Below, in pieces: positions 11,498 to 23,668 of a stretch of DNA of 64,000 bases (its first letter is position 1; each line of letters begins with the position of its first letter). The stretch is from Areca catechu (Eukaryota > Streptophyta > Magnoliopsida > Arecales > Arecaceae), in NCBI GenBank assembly GCA_021397845.1, contig JAHSVC010000031.1, positions 1,116,001 to 1,180,000 of the forward strand. The letters run 5' to 3'. The notes below the pieces were generated by a model. It made no database searches. It had not been told where the DNA came from and worked only from the letters and a program-made list of their open reading frames with translations. The position numbers were made by a program, and so were the translations under genes.

Positions 11498-13088
11498 CAC
11501 ATGAGAATTTATCATGGATTCCTAGCAAATGTCATAAGGTCTTCCAAAAGTAGGTTGCAAATGGGATGGGCTCTAAAGGTTCATGCAATCTGGTTATTTC
11601 AGTAAAATGTAACCTAATGGCTTTAGAAACATGTGTAGACTTAGGAAAAGGTAGGAAATGGGAATTAGAGTCTTGGGGCAATTTATGCGAGGCATGAAAC
11701 ATACCATGGTTACTCCAGATGTCTTGAAGATTTGAATATTGACCTATGGGTGTCATAAGGTCAAATTTGGTCATTGTAAGTACAGGTTTTTCAAGAAGGG
11801 AAAACTTAGTCAGTTCTAGAAAAAGATCATCAACTAGGGTTAGAGGAATGAGGTCTTGGGTTGAGGCTAAAGGACTGGTTTCTTCCTGAGGGCATTGACT
11901 TACAGGAACCAGGTCCTCACTAATTTCTTGTTGTTCTGATGTTTCTGGACTAGGCTCAACAATCTTATCTTCTCCCAGGGTTCCTCTGGTAAGGTACTAG
12001 AGTTGTCCTTCTCACAGTCTTCTCCTTCATATTCATCTACCAGACTCATGTCAACCTCATATACTTCTACTTCAGACTCACTGGTGGGTTTAGGATCTTC
12101 TGAGGGTCCTTCCAAAATAGATTCAGCCTGGGTGTTCTTTTGGTCAACCAATTCCATGTTTGCAATATATTCCTCCTCTTTAATGTTACCATGGTGAACA
12201 CATGGGGTAGCAAGGGTGGGTCGACTCGGGTTAGGGTTGGGCTTGGTTTCAAAGGTACTAAACCTGTTGGACTGAGAGTGACTGGTCATGAATTCCCTTT
12301 GATAAGACTCGAACTCCCTAGCTATATCATAGGCTTCCTCATGATTCTGAATTTTCCAATGGAATAGTTCCTCCTGGATGTCCCTACGCAGGCTAGCTTG
12401 AAACCTCGATATCATTATAGCCTTGACTCAACTCTGCTACATCTCTTAATAAATCTATTAAATTTCTCAATATACTCAGAAACTGGTCTATCGCCCTGTC
12501 TCAGTTTGTACCATTGGTCTAAAGTCTTTGTTCATAAAATCTACCTAGGTACTTTTCTCTTAACCTACTTCTCATGGTTTTCCAGCTACGTATTATTTCT
12601 CCTCTTTGATAACATTCATCCTCAATAGCTACCCAATGCTACTTAGCATATCAGGTTAACCTACGTATGGCTAATCTTAATTTTTCTAACTTTGACATCC
12701 TAGTGTACTCGAAATAGTGATCCATGCTCTCCTCCCAATCGATATACATCTCTTGACATCCATCAAAAGTGGGTGCATAAGGTTTGATGCTTTTAATGGG
12801 TCCCTCCTCAGAGTCAACCCAGTATAGGTATGGGCTCTTAGGGCTAGACTTAGTGGAAAGATCATGATCATAGGCTCTTGGATCAAGGGAATTGGGCCTA
12901 AAGGAGTTGGATTTAGAATGGGCCTTGCGGGCTTTAAATCTTTCATCAAATTGATCAAGCTTACTGTTCATCTTAGCCAATTGTTTCATGATGACCTTTA
13001 ATTGATCTTCTCGGGTGTTTTCCATGGGTTCACCTGATTGGGAATGATTGGGATGACAAGGGACTCCGGATCTAGTCGACATGCACAC
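11498..13088 (-). pseudogene. GypA gag pseudogene
   Basis: Read on the minus strand from the ATG at 13082 (MSTRSGVPCH, the same start as GypB gag). A coiled-coil-like stretch (LKVIMKQLAKMNSKLDQFDE) is followed by a retrotransposon gag domain with YAPTFDG, YIDWEESMDHYFEY and, after frameshifts between 12651 and 12415, a KTMRSRLREKYLG block. It continues with FQASLRRDIQEELF and an acidic tail (SLVDEYEGEDCEKD, about 12010-12060) that is also seen in GypB. No zinc knuckle or protease follows. The sequence below 11900 becomes non-coding and ends at the CopA insertion. Confidence 0.8.
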
Positions 13089-14157
13089 ACATCGGAAGAT
13101 GTTATGGGTTGCTAGACTTAAAAGATCAAACCAAAAGTTAGGTCAAGAAGACAAACTAGGTAGTAGTAACTTGGCACCTGGCCAAGTAAGTGTAAGGTTG
13201 GTGGAGGTTCCTCTTTGCTTGCTTTAGGCACCAATTTGAAATTGGCCAGGTAAGAGAACCAACCCACCTTCTTTGGGCTCTTGTCCCTGAACCACTTGCC
13301 TATACACCAGCTACTCAAGCACACACAAACCAGTTGTCTAACTTGGCTTGACACTTGGTTCGACCCGACTTCGTGGGTGTCCCTAGCTCACTAGAGTAAT
13401 TAAGTGTCTATTTAATTTTAATTAGAGGTTAGGTTCGTTATGCAGGTTAGTGATTTTTGGGGTAGGGACGAGTAATGAAATCCTGACCCTATATCAAATT
13501 GCTGCCCTTATGATAATTTATGAAAATGATGGCAAACAAATGATCTAATGAGATGTCACTAAGTTATATTTCTTTTTGGGTTTTTGATGTATGATAATAG
13601 AGATAAGATGATGGAAATGACACGAGATAAAGCTAAATGCAAATTAAACTATCTAAGAAATGAAAACAACATAAAAAAAAGCACTTGCTAAAATTCTCAA
13701 AATAGAATTTCTCCTCGGGTAGTATTCTGGGTTGTAGAAATTCTACAAGATGCAATAAAATCTGAGAAAATCATAAAAAGTATTATAAATTATGCATGAT
13801 CTAACAAAATAAAATAGGCAAATTTGGAGATTCCTACAAATAGAAATACTAGAAACAACAGACCATATTCAGGAAGGAAAAAATGTAGGAATTAAAAGAC
13901 AATGAGATCTAATGATGCAATTTTTTTTTTTTTTCTTAAAACTTTTCTTCTTGTGTTCCTCTTCAAAGGCCTACCATAATGGTACCCCTACACACCTTAG
14001 GAGATCCCCGTGGAATGGAAGGAGAGGGTCTTGAAACCCTACTTTTCTCCTAAAATCGGATGGCCTGGTGAAGCACCTAATCTAAGTACTTAAGAAGTGC
14101 TAAGTCCTAACCATGCTCTGATACAAAAAATGATGGGGGACTAACTAGATACAAGGC
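13089..14157 (-). other. GypA 5' leader with stem-loop module and primer-binding site
   Basis: Non-coding leader. On the minus strand the primer-site-like TGTATCAGAGC (plus 14115-14125) has one mismatch to TGGTATCAGAGC. It lies about 30 bp inside the LTR end, an unusual spacing. The hairpin TACCTGGCCAATTTCAAATT with its GGTGCCTAAAG arm is at 13219-13255. Its companion arm (ACTTACTTGGCCAGG, minus) is at about 13167-13198. Confidence 0.65.
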
Positions 14158-15655
14158 TGATGCAGGTGATTTTTTTTTTTTTATGATTTTTAGGGTTTTA
14201 ATGAAGTTAAGGATTCCCAAAGACAAGAGAGAATAGATCTAGGGATTTTATAACGATAAGAACTACTAGCATGTAAATTAGCCCCTAAGCAAAGATAAAA
14301 AGAAGACCCCGGGATTGAGAAACCCCGTAGGACTTAGCTCTCGGATCAATACCTACATAGGAGTTAGGGTGGCAAACCTCAAAAGATCCGAAGCGCCCGA
14401 TGTCGAGTTCACTCGCTCTTGTAGATGCGGCCTGGATGATCGAGCCTTCAACCTCATGGATGCGCCGGCTTGCTGTCCGAAGGTTTCGAAGGCAAGGGAA
14501 ACCGACTCCATGTTCGTGGCACCTAGAAGACCTGCGAGCATTCAAGAAAAGAGTTAGGATTCAACAAAAAGAAAGCAAGGGATGAAGGAATGAGAGTTGA
14601 TGTTGGTGGTGGATGGATTTCTTCTTGCTAGGTGCCCGGTTGGATGATTCCGATGGACTTTGAACTCGAAGTTAGAGGATGGATTTGCGGAAGAGATAGT
14701 AACTCGAGGCCTCATAACTCTCGACGCTCGAAGGAGAAGGTGCTCCCTCATGGAGATCGACGTTCCTAATGAACGAAGGCAACTAAAGAGAATTGGCTCT
14801 CAAGAAAACTTGGTTTTTTCAATCATCATCAATTAGCTTTACAAAGCAGGGGTAAGGTCCCTTTTATAGAAACCTTAGGATCCCATTTAAATTTCAAATG
14901 AAAATTACAAATCTCTTCTTGATGGGGCACCCAAAAATTCAAAAAAATTCTTCCTTCTTGGCCGACCATGAATGTGGCTTGATGTGAGGCTTGGAGCAAG
15001 GCTTGTGTCCTCCTCCTTTCCTTGGTTGTGCTTCCACCTTTGGTACAAGGCATGATATGGGGAGTGGGAAGTGGAGTCGCCCATGGATCTTGCTATTCCT
15101 TCCAAAGTTGTTCAAGTTGTTTGGGAATAAAGCTTGATAGGAGGCTTGAAGCAAGGGATTTGAATTCTCCAAACCTTAACTCCCATTGACCATCCTTGGC
15201 AGGCCACCCATGTTTGGAAAATAGCTTGATAGGGGGGAGGGAAAAAGGGAGTGTATCAAGTGATGTGTCCGCCCCTTTTTGGCATCCAAAATCTGATTTG
15301 TGTGCCGCCCACATGGCATGGTGAAGTGGTGTCATGTAGGATGAAGAGGTGGTCCCCTGAGCTAAGTTGGCTTCCTTCATGGATTGGCTCAAAAAGTGAC
15401 TAGACTTCAAGATCAATCTTGCTTCAAACATACTCGGACTGAACTCATTACGGGACTGGACTCAGTACAGGACTCGACTTGACCAACTTGGTCAAAATAC
15501 AGGACTAGACATAGACACTTGAGACTCAATTCAAAGCTAAAAAAAATTACACGGTTTAGGCTTGAAGCCTTATTACAAGACCTGAAAAGTTAGAACCCTA
15601 ATTGGACATCCATAGAGGGTTGAGGAGCCTCTGTTGGATTCTGGTGCCCACACCA
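14158..15655 (-). repeat. GypA 5' LTR
   Basis: The minus-strand LTR runs from TGGTGTGGGCACCAG at 15655 to CTGCATCA at 14158, about 1.5 kb. A TATA-like CTATAAAAG lies at 14861-14869 on the minus strand. The inner end was chosen by analogy with SoloX and GypB, which also end GCATCA. An alternative inner end is 14131 (CCCCCATCA). The first 560 bp match the partial 3' LTR at 1-562. Confidence 0.8.
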
Positions 15656-16068
15656 ACTTGTGCACAACAACTCCCTGCAGCAACATACTTTGCCTCAGTA
15701 GTAGAAAATGCTACGGAGTTTTGTTTCTTACAGTGCCATGAAATTAAATTCAACCCTAGAAATTGACATGTTCCACTAATGTTTTTCCTATCAACTCTAC
15801 AACCAGCATAATCAGCATATGAAAATCTAATTAAATTCAATGACAAATGTTTTGAAAACCAAAGACCTAGATTACTTGTACCTTTCAAATATCTGATAAT
15901 TCTTTTAACATCAAGCATATGTGATTCTTTATGATTAGATTGGAATCTAGCACATACACATATGCCATTCAAGATATCAGGTCTACTCGCAGTCAAATAT
16001 AATAGGGATCCAATCATACCTGTATAAAGCTTTTGGTCAACATTGGATCCATTTTCAACTTTGTCCAA
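15656..16068 (-). pseudogene. SIR RNase H (interrupted by GypA)
   Basis: Minus-strand copia RNase H with YTGMIGSLLYLTASRPDIL, FSYADYAGCRVDRK (first acidic region) and FSTTEAKYVAAGSCCAQ, which holds the second acidic residue. The frame ends exactly where GypA begins. The last SIR residues before the junction correspond to the ACTTG target sequence. The C-terminal HXXTKHI block is missing here because it lies on the far side of GypA. Confidence 0.87.
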
Positions 16069-16860
16069 TCTTCAAGTTGGGCTCATGGGTGTGTTCATTT
16101 GTTTTCTTGTCTCCATCCCAAACATTTTGATTGTTTCTTTGGTGTATTAGGCTTGGTTGATAAAGATCCCTTCCTTTGTTTGTTTCACATGAAGTCCAAG
16201 GAAGTAGTTAAGTTCACCCATTAGGCTCATTTCAAATTCTCCCTGCATTACTTAGCAAATTCTCTACAAAGAGTTTCATTAGTTGCACCAAATATAATAT
16301 CATCAACATAAATTTGCATAACTAATATATCATTATTTTTCTTCTTGATGAAAAGAGTTTTATCAACATTTCCTCTTGAAAAATCATTTTCAATTAAAAA
16401 AGTGCTAAATCTATCATACCAGTTTCTAGGTGCTTGTTTCAAACCAAACAATGCTTTATTCAGTTTAAACACATGGTTTGGAAAAACATAATATTCAAAA
16501 CCCGGTGGTTGTTCTACAAAAAGTTGTTCAGAGATAAAACTAATTAAAAATGCACACTTTACATCCATTTGAAAAAGTTTAAAAGTTATATAGCAAGCAA
16601 ATGCAAGAAGTAATCTAATGGCTTCTAGTCTTGCTATGGGTGCATATGTTTCATCAAAATCAAAGCCCTCTTCTTGGTTATATCCCTTAGCTACTAATCT
16701 ATCTTTATTTCTTACAACAGTTCTTTGTTCATCTAATTTGTTTTTATAAACTCATTTGGTTCCTATGATTTGATGGTCTGAAGGTCTATCAACTAATATC
16801 CAAACCTTATTTCTTTCAAACTGATTCAATTCTTCATGCATTGCCATCATCTAGTTTGGG
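16069..16860 (-). pseudogene. SIR reverse transcriptase
   Basis: Minus-strand copia RT. Visible blocks are NKVWILVDRP, KDRLVAKGYNQEEGFDFDET, FQMDVKCAFL, VEQPPGFEYY, FGLKQAPRNWYDR and the catalytic YVDDIIFGATN, with YVDD at 16297-16308. Stops and small shifts occur before FQMDVK, around 16750 and after LCREFAK near 16245. The catalytic Asp pair is intact but the frame is not. Confidence 0.87.
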
Positions 16861-17149
16861 TCATTTTCAGCTTCTTCTAAGATATGAGGTTTTATTTATG
16901 ATACAAAGGCTAGGTAGTCATGTGCAGTTCTATGTGATGACCTTGTCTTAATACCTTGTGAAGGATCACCAATAATTAATTCTCTAGGATGGAAAGTTAT
17001 GTACCTCCAATCTCTTGGTAGATCAGCATGATCCTTACCATTTCTTCTCCTTCTTCAATTAGTCATTCTTGTATGCTCATGTCTTCTATCTCTTTTTGAA
17101 TTGTACCTACATCATTGTCTATGCACTCTTCTTTCTTAGAAGGTCAAGG

Positions 17150-18200
17150 GTTAGTTTCATCATAAATATCATGCATTGACTCTTTTACAGTAAGAGTTCT
17201 TTTATTAAATACTCTATATGCTTTTCTATATAATGAATAACCAAGGAAAATTGCTTCATCAAATTTAGCATCAAATTTTCCTAGATTATCTTTTACCATT
17301 GTTAAGCACAAAGCACTTACATTCAAAAATATAAAAATAATTAATATTGGATTTCTTTTCATTCCAAAGCTCATAGGGGGTTTTCTTCAAAATAGGATGG
17401 ATCAAAATACGGTTTAAAATGTAACAAGCAATGTTCACCACTTCTGCCCAAAAGTACCTCGGAAGATTACCTTCACGTAACATCATTTGGGCTATTTCTT
17501 CCAAAGTCCTATTTTTCCTTTCTACAACACCATTTTGTTGTGATGTCCTAGGAGCGAAGAAGTTGTGATCAATGCCATTTTCTATGCAATAATCATCAAA
17601 ATATTGATTTTGAAATTCAGTACCGTGATCACTCCTAATTGAAATTATTGAAAGATTTTTTGATTTGAAACCTTTTTATGAAATTTTTGAAATACTTTGA
17701 AGGTTTCATCTTTGTAAGCAATAAATAAAACCCATGTAAATCTTGAAAAATCATCTACAATCACAAGGACATATTTCATTCCTCCTAGGCTTGTAGTCCT
17801 AGTTGGTCCAAATAAGTCCATGTGAAGTAGTTCTAAAGGTCTAGTAGTTAAAATCATATTTTTGGGTTTAAAGCTTTTCCTAGTTTGTTTATCCATTTGG
17901 CATGCATCATAAACATGATCAAAGTCTATTTTAAACTTAGGCATGCCTCTAACTAAGTTTTTGGAAATTAACTTGGCAATAGTATGCATGCTAGCATGAC
18001 CTAATCATCTATTTCGAAGTAAAGAAGACTCCTTGGTCTTAGTATTTATCGCAACTGACTTGAACTACTTGACATGGCAAGATCATTAAGATCAACCACA
18101 TAAATATTTCCAAGTCTATGTCCAATGAATTTGCTACTAAAATTAAGAGAGTTTGTTATAATACACATAGATGATTCAAAGATAACCTTGAAGCCTTTAT
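17150..18200 (-). pseudogene. SIR integrase with pre-integrase domain
   Basis: Minus-strand integrase. The HHCC domain (17930-18050) is frameshifted. The core includes LLHMDLFGP (first Asp), VIVDDFSRFTWV, a degraded DHGTEF region near 17620, and NGVVERKNRTLEEIAQM with the catalytic Glu around 17500. A copia-typical YFWAEVVNIACYILNR and KTPYELW follow. Several stops separate these blocks, so the enzyme is inactive. Confidence 0.85.
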
Positions 18201-18450
18201 CACATAATTGACTGATACTTAATAAATTATGCTTCAATTTATCTACTAGCAATACATTTTTAATGAAAGTACAGGGAGTTATTTTGATCTTACCGATTTC
18301 GATTATTCTCTTTGCCATTATCTCCAAAAGTAACCATACCTCCTTCTTTCATTTCTAGGGTGATGAATTGATCCTTGTCACCCGTCATATGCCTTGAACA
18401 ACCACTGTCGAGATACCATCTTTTCTTCAATTTTTGGGTTGCAAGACATT
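18201..18450 (-). pseudogene. SIR aspartic protease
   Basis: The minus strand reads RWYLDSGCSRHMTG around 18385-18425, the SIRE-type retropepsin active site with DSG. It is followed by DKDQFITLEMKEGGMVTFGD and, in a shifted frame, IKITPCTFIKNVLLVDKLKH and NLLSISQLCDKGF. A frameshift near 18325 breaks the domain. Confidence 0.85.
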
Positions 18451-20338
18451 TCTGCAAGATAATCAAGAAGTTCTTTTAGGTACCCAAGCTGACTTGGGTC
18501 CTTGTAGGTTAGCAGAGGAGGTTCTTTCGGGAACCCAAATATTTTTGATTTACTTTGGACATTTATAGTAATATTGCATTTAAATGCTTTATGTCCTAAC
18601 CCATCGCAAGCAAAACATTTCATTCTAGGATTTTGAAAATGTGCAGATTTTAAAGTCCTAGATGTTGATGGATGAGATGTAGATATAAAAGATTTTATTT
18701 TCAAATTCTTAGGAACATACAATATAGCTTTCATGGTGGAAGCAGAAATGTTTGTAATAAAAGCTTTTTGTGATACTAATTTTGGAATATAAGCTTTTGA
18801 TTTCACAAAAGTAGTTGCTGAAATACTATTTGAATTTGAAGCATTAAAACCAATTCCAGCTTTGTTACTAGAAACTTTTTATTCTTTAAGAACCAACTCA
18901 AGCTTGTTAGAAGATAAAGTAAGTTTTTCAACAAGAGGCTTGAGTTTTTCAACATCCTTTTTCAACTCATTATTTTCATTCAACAAAGCTTATTTTTGTC
19001 AAGAAAATCACTATTCTCAGTTTTCAAAGCTTTACAATTTTCAGAAAAGACATGAAGTTCTTTTTGCAATAAAATATTCTTTTATGAAATCTTCTCTTTT
19101 TCTTTGAGTAAAGAATCATTGATATTCTTTAAAGATTTAATCTTTACTCTGGCCTTTTTAAATTCAGATAAAAGATCATGAAATGTAGAATTTAACTCAT
19201 CAAATATAAATTCAATTTGAGCATTGGGAGATGTTACCTCATCCTCGAGACCCATTAGACATAAATTAGCTTTTTTTGTGATCTCTTCTTCTTCAATTGA
19301 GGTGTATTCCTCACCATCGCGTCATGTGGCAACCATTGCTTTCTTTTTCTTCTTCTTGAAGAATTTCTTTAATAATGGACAATCTGGACGAATGTGCCTC
19401 GGTTTCCTACATTCATAGCAAGTGGGGACTTGTTCCTTTTCCTTTTCTTTATCCTTGTCCTTTTCCTTAGAATGCTCTCCTCGTTTATAGATTTTTCTAT
19501 TGAATCTTCCTTTCTTCCTTCCCATAAAATTTCTAAATCTCCTCACGACCATTATGATGTCTTCGTCTTCTAGATCGTCTTCTGAGGAGATGGAGTCATC
19601 TTCTGATTTCTCATCTTTTTTTGATTCCAATGTAACCTTGAAAGCAATTGTCTTTTCCTTTTTTAGATCATCATCAGTTCTGTACTGCATGGCTAGTTCA
19701 TGTGTGATGAGTGAACCCATTAATTCATCCATAGGCAAGGTGTTTAAATCTTTAGCTTCCTGGATGGCCGTCACTTTAGGGTCCCATTTATTTGGATTTG
19801 ATATCAAGATCTTTTGTATTAAGTCAGCATTTGAGTAAACCCTACCAAGTCTTTTAAAATCATTAATAATATCTGTAAATCTAGTATACATGGCAGAGAT
19901 ATTTTCAGTAGGTTTCATTTTAAATAATTCATAGCAATGTACTAGAAGATTTATTTTTGAAGTCTTCACTTGGAAAGTTCCTTCGTGGGTTACTTCAAGT
20001 TTATCTCAAATTTTCTTTGCCGAAGGGTAAGTGAAAATTCGATTAAACTCATTTGAATCCAAAGCACAGTATAGCAAATTCATTGCTTTGGCATTTAATT
20101 CCCCTATTTTCATATTGTGTTCATCCTAGACCTCTTTAGGCTTAGGGATATCCATGCCATCAACTTTGATAATGGGAATATGTGGCCCTTTAAGAATGAC
20201 CTTCTATAATTAAAAATCAACAGCTTGTATATAGATTTTCATTCTTGCTTTCCAATAAGAATAATTTGTGCCTATGAAAAGTGGAGGTCTATTAGTAGAT
20301 TGGCCTTCAGCCAAGGATGTACTCACGGGATGAGCCAT
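18451..20338 (-). pseudogene. SIR gag pseudogene with CCHC knuckle and coiled-coil tail
   Basis: The start codon is at 20338 (minus, MAHPVSTSLAEGQ), about 28 bp after the primer site. The N-terminal NYSYWKARMKIYIQ is typical of copia gag. The capsid part is open from 19969, with MKPTENISAMYTRFTDIIND, LTRFTDII-like blocks and an acidic SEDDLEDEDI stretch. A CCHC knuckle, CYECRKPRHIRPDC, lies at 19383-19421, followed by a lysine run. The C-terminal part is heptad-like (NDSLLKEKEKIS, SENCKALKTEN), then low-complexity and broken by stops at 18980-19080. A second Cys-rich motif, CFACDGLGHKAFKC, lies near 18590-18630. Confidence 0.82.
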
Positions 20339-20365
20339 TAATCTTTACTCTAATGTAATCAGAGA

Positions 20366-20381
20366 CACTGCTATGATACCA
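20366..20381 (-). other. SIR primer-binding site
   Basis: The minus strand reads TGGTATCATAGCAGTG two bases inside the LTR end. This is an initiator tRNA-Met type primer site with one substitution relative to TGGTATCAGAGC. Confidence 0.85.
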
Positions 20382-20383
20382 GT

Positions 20384-23300
20384 TGTTGCCCAGGTGGCTT
20401 TCACAAGAGGAGGGTGAATTGGGAATTTAAAAAATTTAAGAAGATAATATGCTCTTGAAAATTCCTTTAAGAGTGTTAGGTGCTGTGACAAAGTAATTAA
20501 CTGTAGAAGCTAAATAAGATCAAAGAAGCACAACACAAACACACAAAATTTATAGTGGTTCGGAGCAACCCAGCTCCTACGTCCAGTATGTAAGATTACC
20601 ACTTGGGATTTCTACTATATTCATATCCGAATATAGTAGGATTGTTTTACAGGCTCACAATTCAAAACCTCTGCACTTTGGTTTTACCGGGATCACCAAA
20701 GAAACCCAACTTATTTTTAACACAAGATCACCAAAAACCTAACTTGGTTTTACCAGGATCACCAAGAACCAGACACTTGGTTTTTAACAAAGGCTCACGT
20801 AGAACCTATTTGGTTTTTCAACTGGGCTCTCCAATAATCCAACAATTCAAGAATGAATTGAAAGTAAATGCAACAAAGTGATAAACAAAAATTTTGTTGA
20901 GTGGTTTCCGATGCAGCTCGAGAGAAGCCCACTTGAATGCACTTCAATGCACTTTAATGGCTTCTTTTTCTTCTTTGCTAAGTGCTTCAAGCTTCATATG
21001 TGAGTTGATGAAGACTTGAAGGCTGTCTTGAATTCTCTTAGTGCTCTCTTCCTTGTTGGTTGGTTGGATATTCAATAAAGCATTAAATCTTTGAGGAACT
21101 CTCTAATACTTACTTCAAAGAAGTTCAAATCATTCAAATATATGGCCTTCCATCATTCCAAGGTAGTTTAAGTCATTATAGACCATTGGGATATGACATT
21201 TGACCATTGGAGCACTTTTTAGATTCAAATTCTGAGTTTTGAAACTAGCCATTGTAATTCTAAAATCGACCTTCGAGTCAACTCGAATCACTCAAGTCGG
21301 CTCGGATCCATAGAAGAGTTTTGGTAGAGTCGACTCTCTTCAATCCAATCAGCTCGCTTACACAGTGTCTGATTCTTCACTCTATAAGAGTCAGCTCGCC
21401 TGATTCCAGTCGACTAGGATCCTCAAGCCTTCAAAATGTTAGTTTGGTCGAGTCGACTAACTTTCACTCTAGTCGACTTGAATGGCTGTTCTTCTCAGAA
21501 ACAATTTTATGGACTTTGGAGGAGTCGGCTCAATCTTCTAAATAGTCAGCTCAAATGTCTGACCATGTGATAGAGTCAGCCCAGAGTTCTTTCGGGTCGG
21601 CTTACCTGTCTGATTCAAGAAACAACACTCTGGACGAGTCGGCTTGGGTCCCTTAGAGTCGGCTCGGATGTTTGCAAGCTAGAATCCTCTCGCTTGCCCT
21701 ATGCCAAAGTCGGCTCTCTTCTTCTCGAGTTGGCTTGAATGAATGTTTCAATGAATTTTTCAATCTATCTCCAGAATTCATCCAGCAAGTCTTCAAGCTT
21801 CAAAAGTCTTCAATTTCAACAAGAAACACAAAGCTTGAAACACATTTAGAAGTAACCCAATTTTATGATCTTTCTTAATTTTTCCTTTGGGTTCTTCTTT
21901 ACAAATTTCAATTACAACACAACTCAAAACAAGAAATACAAATATAGGAGTTGAAGTTTGAACAAAGAATTCTTCCTACAAAAACTTGTAGATCACTTGA
22001 AGAGTTATTAGTAAAACTGATGCAGAACGGAAGAAGAGATGATGCGATGTGGAAGTAAATTAAGACTATTTTTTTTTTTTTATATATTTTCAGAAGTCGG
22101 CTTTGACTCAAAGGAAAGTTAAACTAAATTGAAAGAAACTATGTAATAATTGAAAGCACAATTTAAAGAAACTAGGTTATCAGAGTAATTCAGAAGTAAA
22201 GGATCGTTGGGGGTTGAGAAACTCCCAGACCTAGGGTTTCGCTCAGAACTTTCAACAGGACAGAAGTAAAGAGAAGAGAAGGGTTACAGACCAAGCAGTG
22301 ATCTTCACAGAGTTTAGTGGAAGGACTCTCTTGAGCAGATTGTTGGATCCCCGGATTCAGATATCTTCGTAATGGATCCTCCAATACTGGCCCTTTGGCA
22401 GAGTTGGCTTATTCTGAACTCAAAATCTGGGAAAGAAGAAGAACAAATTATGGAACCAGATACTCAAGGAAGGATTTACCAGATAGAAGAACTTGAAAGC
22501 TGTGTTGCTGAAATCCGGATTCTCCTGGAGGCTGATCTGACTTTCTCTGGGAATTGCTCTGAATCTGAAGTATTCGGACTGGACCTAGATGCTGGTGGTC
22601 GGCCTTGACTTGGAGAGAGTGGCCGTGAGAGAAGGGGTAGGCTAGGGTTTGGTGGAAAGAAGAGGATGATGGGCGGCTAGGGTTTGGAAGTGAAGTGGCT
22701 AACCTAGGGTTTTGGGGTTGGAGATCTCACACCTCCTCAAGGTTCCTGGGGAACCCGGATTTACTCCCTCACGGAGCTCAACACCTGGATGCAAGTGCGG
22801 AAGAGAGAAACACAAAGTTTTCTCGCACATAAATTGGATTCATTCATCAGATGTTCTCTAAAACTTACAAGAGGGGTTTATTTTATAAGTCTTTACAAGA
22901 GGTCAGGGTTTTACATCTTCCCATGTGGGACTAATAGGATGGATCTTCAAATTAGGCTTGTAGAATCAAATCCTTCTCATATGGCCGGCTAAGAGCTTCC
23001 ATAAGTGTTGATTGGTGGCTCCAAATGGTAAGTAGGTGGCGCCTCCTAGCCTTGCTCTTCAAGAAAAATTTTTTTTCCTTCCATGGCTCAACTCTTTTGG
23101 ACACCTCCTTTTCTTTCTCCACAAGTCATGGCTCTTCCTAACTTTTCTTTGGTCTTTTTAGGCATGGATTGGGCACCCCCTTGAAGTGCTCCCCAAGAAA
23201 TGCCTCGTTCCTCCTTTAGCTTGGCCTTTTAAGGTATATATGGGGCGCCTCCTTGATTTTGGCTTCAAGAAAAATTCTTGCTCCCTTGGGTGTGGGGACC

Positions 23301-23663
23301 AAGACACTAGGATGGAGATGTGGCGCCTCCTGGACTCTGGCATGTGGCTGGGAATGTGGCGCCCACTTGCTTGGGCTTGGGAGAAAATGTGGCACCCTGG
23401 AGAAGACCTAGACCACTTACTAGGACTTGTACTGAGTCAACATGACTCAACAAAAATTAAATTGCAGGGAAATACAGACTCATAAAAATTGAGTTGCCCA
23501 AGTCAACCCTTATTACAAAACCAGAAAACCCTAATTTTTTGGGCAAGGTCAATCAGAGATCCAGCTGGAGCCCTGAAGTCTTCTTCTGAGTCTGGTGCCC
23601 GCACCAAAAACAAATGCATGCACCAATATTTGGTTATCATCAAAATCACTTATGGGGTCAACA
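20384..23663 (-). repeat. SIR 5' LTR (split by SoloX)
   Basis: The minus-strand LTR runs from TGTTGACCCC at 23663 to GGGCAACA at 20384. It is about 1.69 kb after removing SoloX and one TSD copy. Around 21270-21740 it holds a dense cluster of AGTCGACT/AGTCGGCT-like motifs. Its 3' copy is outside the window, so the ends rest on TG...CA termini and the adjacent primer site. Confidence 0.78.
22018..23606 (-). repeat. SoloX: solo gypsy-type LTR inside the SIR LTR
   Basis: A 1589-bp LTR that on the minus strand starts TGGTGCGGGCACCAG and ends TTCTGCATCA, close to the termini of the GypA and GypB LTRs. It is flanked by perfect AAAAC duplications (22013-22017 and 23607-23611) with no internal region. 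A TATA-like CTTATAAAAT lies at 22880-22889 (minus). It is the product of LTR-LTR recombination in a full element. Confidence 0.92.
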
Positions 23664-23668
23664 ATTGC

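Larger units (their letters stand above)
1..15655 (-). mobile_element. GypA: non-autonomous Ty3/gypsy element, split by nested CopA and truncated by window edge
   Basis: Minus-strand LTR retrotransposon. Read from right to left it has a 5' LTR (15655-14158), a tRNA-Met-type primer site near 14120, a leader, a gag pseudogene (13082-11900), the CopA insertion, an integrase C-terminal tail (1083-795), and the start of the 3' LTR (562 to before position 1). Window base 1 aligns with base 15093 of the 5' LTR. Protease, reverse transcriptase, RNase H and the integrase core are absent, and there is no room for them once CopA is removed. GypB has the same gag-plus-integrase-tail layout. GypA lies inside the RNase H region of SIR. 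The bases after its right end (15656-15660, ACTTG) should be one TSD copy, with the other lying outside the window. Confidence 0.85.
15656..23663 (-). mobile_element. SIR: SIRE-like Ty1/copia retrotransposon (5' two-thirds)
   Basis: Minus-strand copia element with its 5' LTR at the right (20384-23663, enlarged by SoloX), a primer site at about 20366-20381, and then gag, protease, integrase, RT and RNase H running leftwards. GypA interrupts the RNase H at 15655. The rest of RNase H and the 3' LTR lie beyond the left edge of the window. The long gag with a CCHC knuckle and coiled-coil tail, the WYLDSGCSRHMTG protease and the LTR style fit the SIRE/Maximus lineage. The flanking 5-mer ATTGC (23664-23668) should be one TSD copy. 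Confidence 0.85.

Noticed and set aside
16033..16224. Plus-strand 63-codon frame in the SIR RT region
   Set aside because: Shadow of the minus-strand reverse transcriptase sequence.
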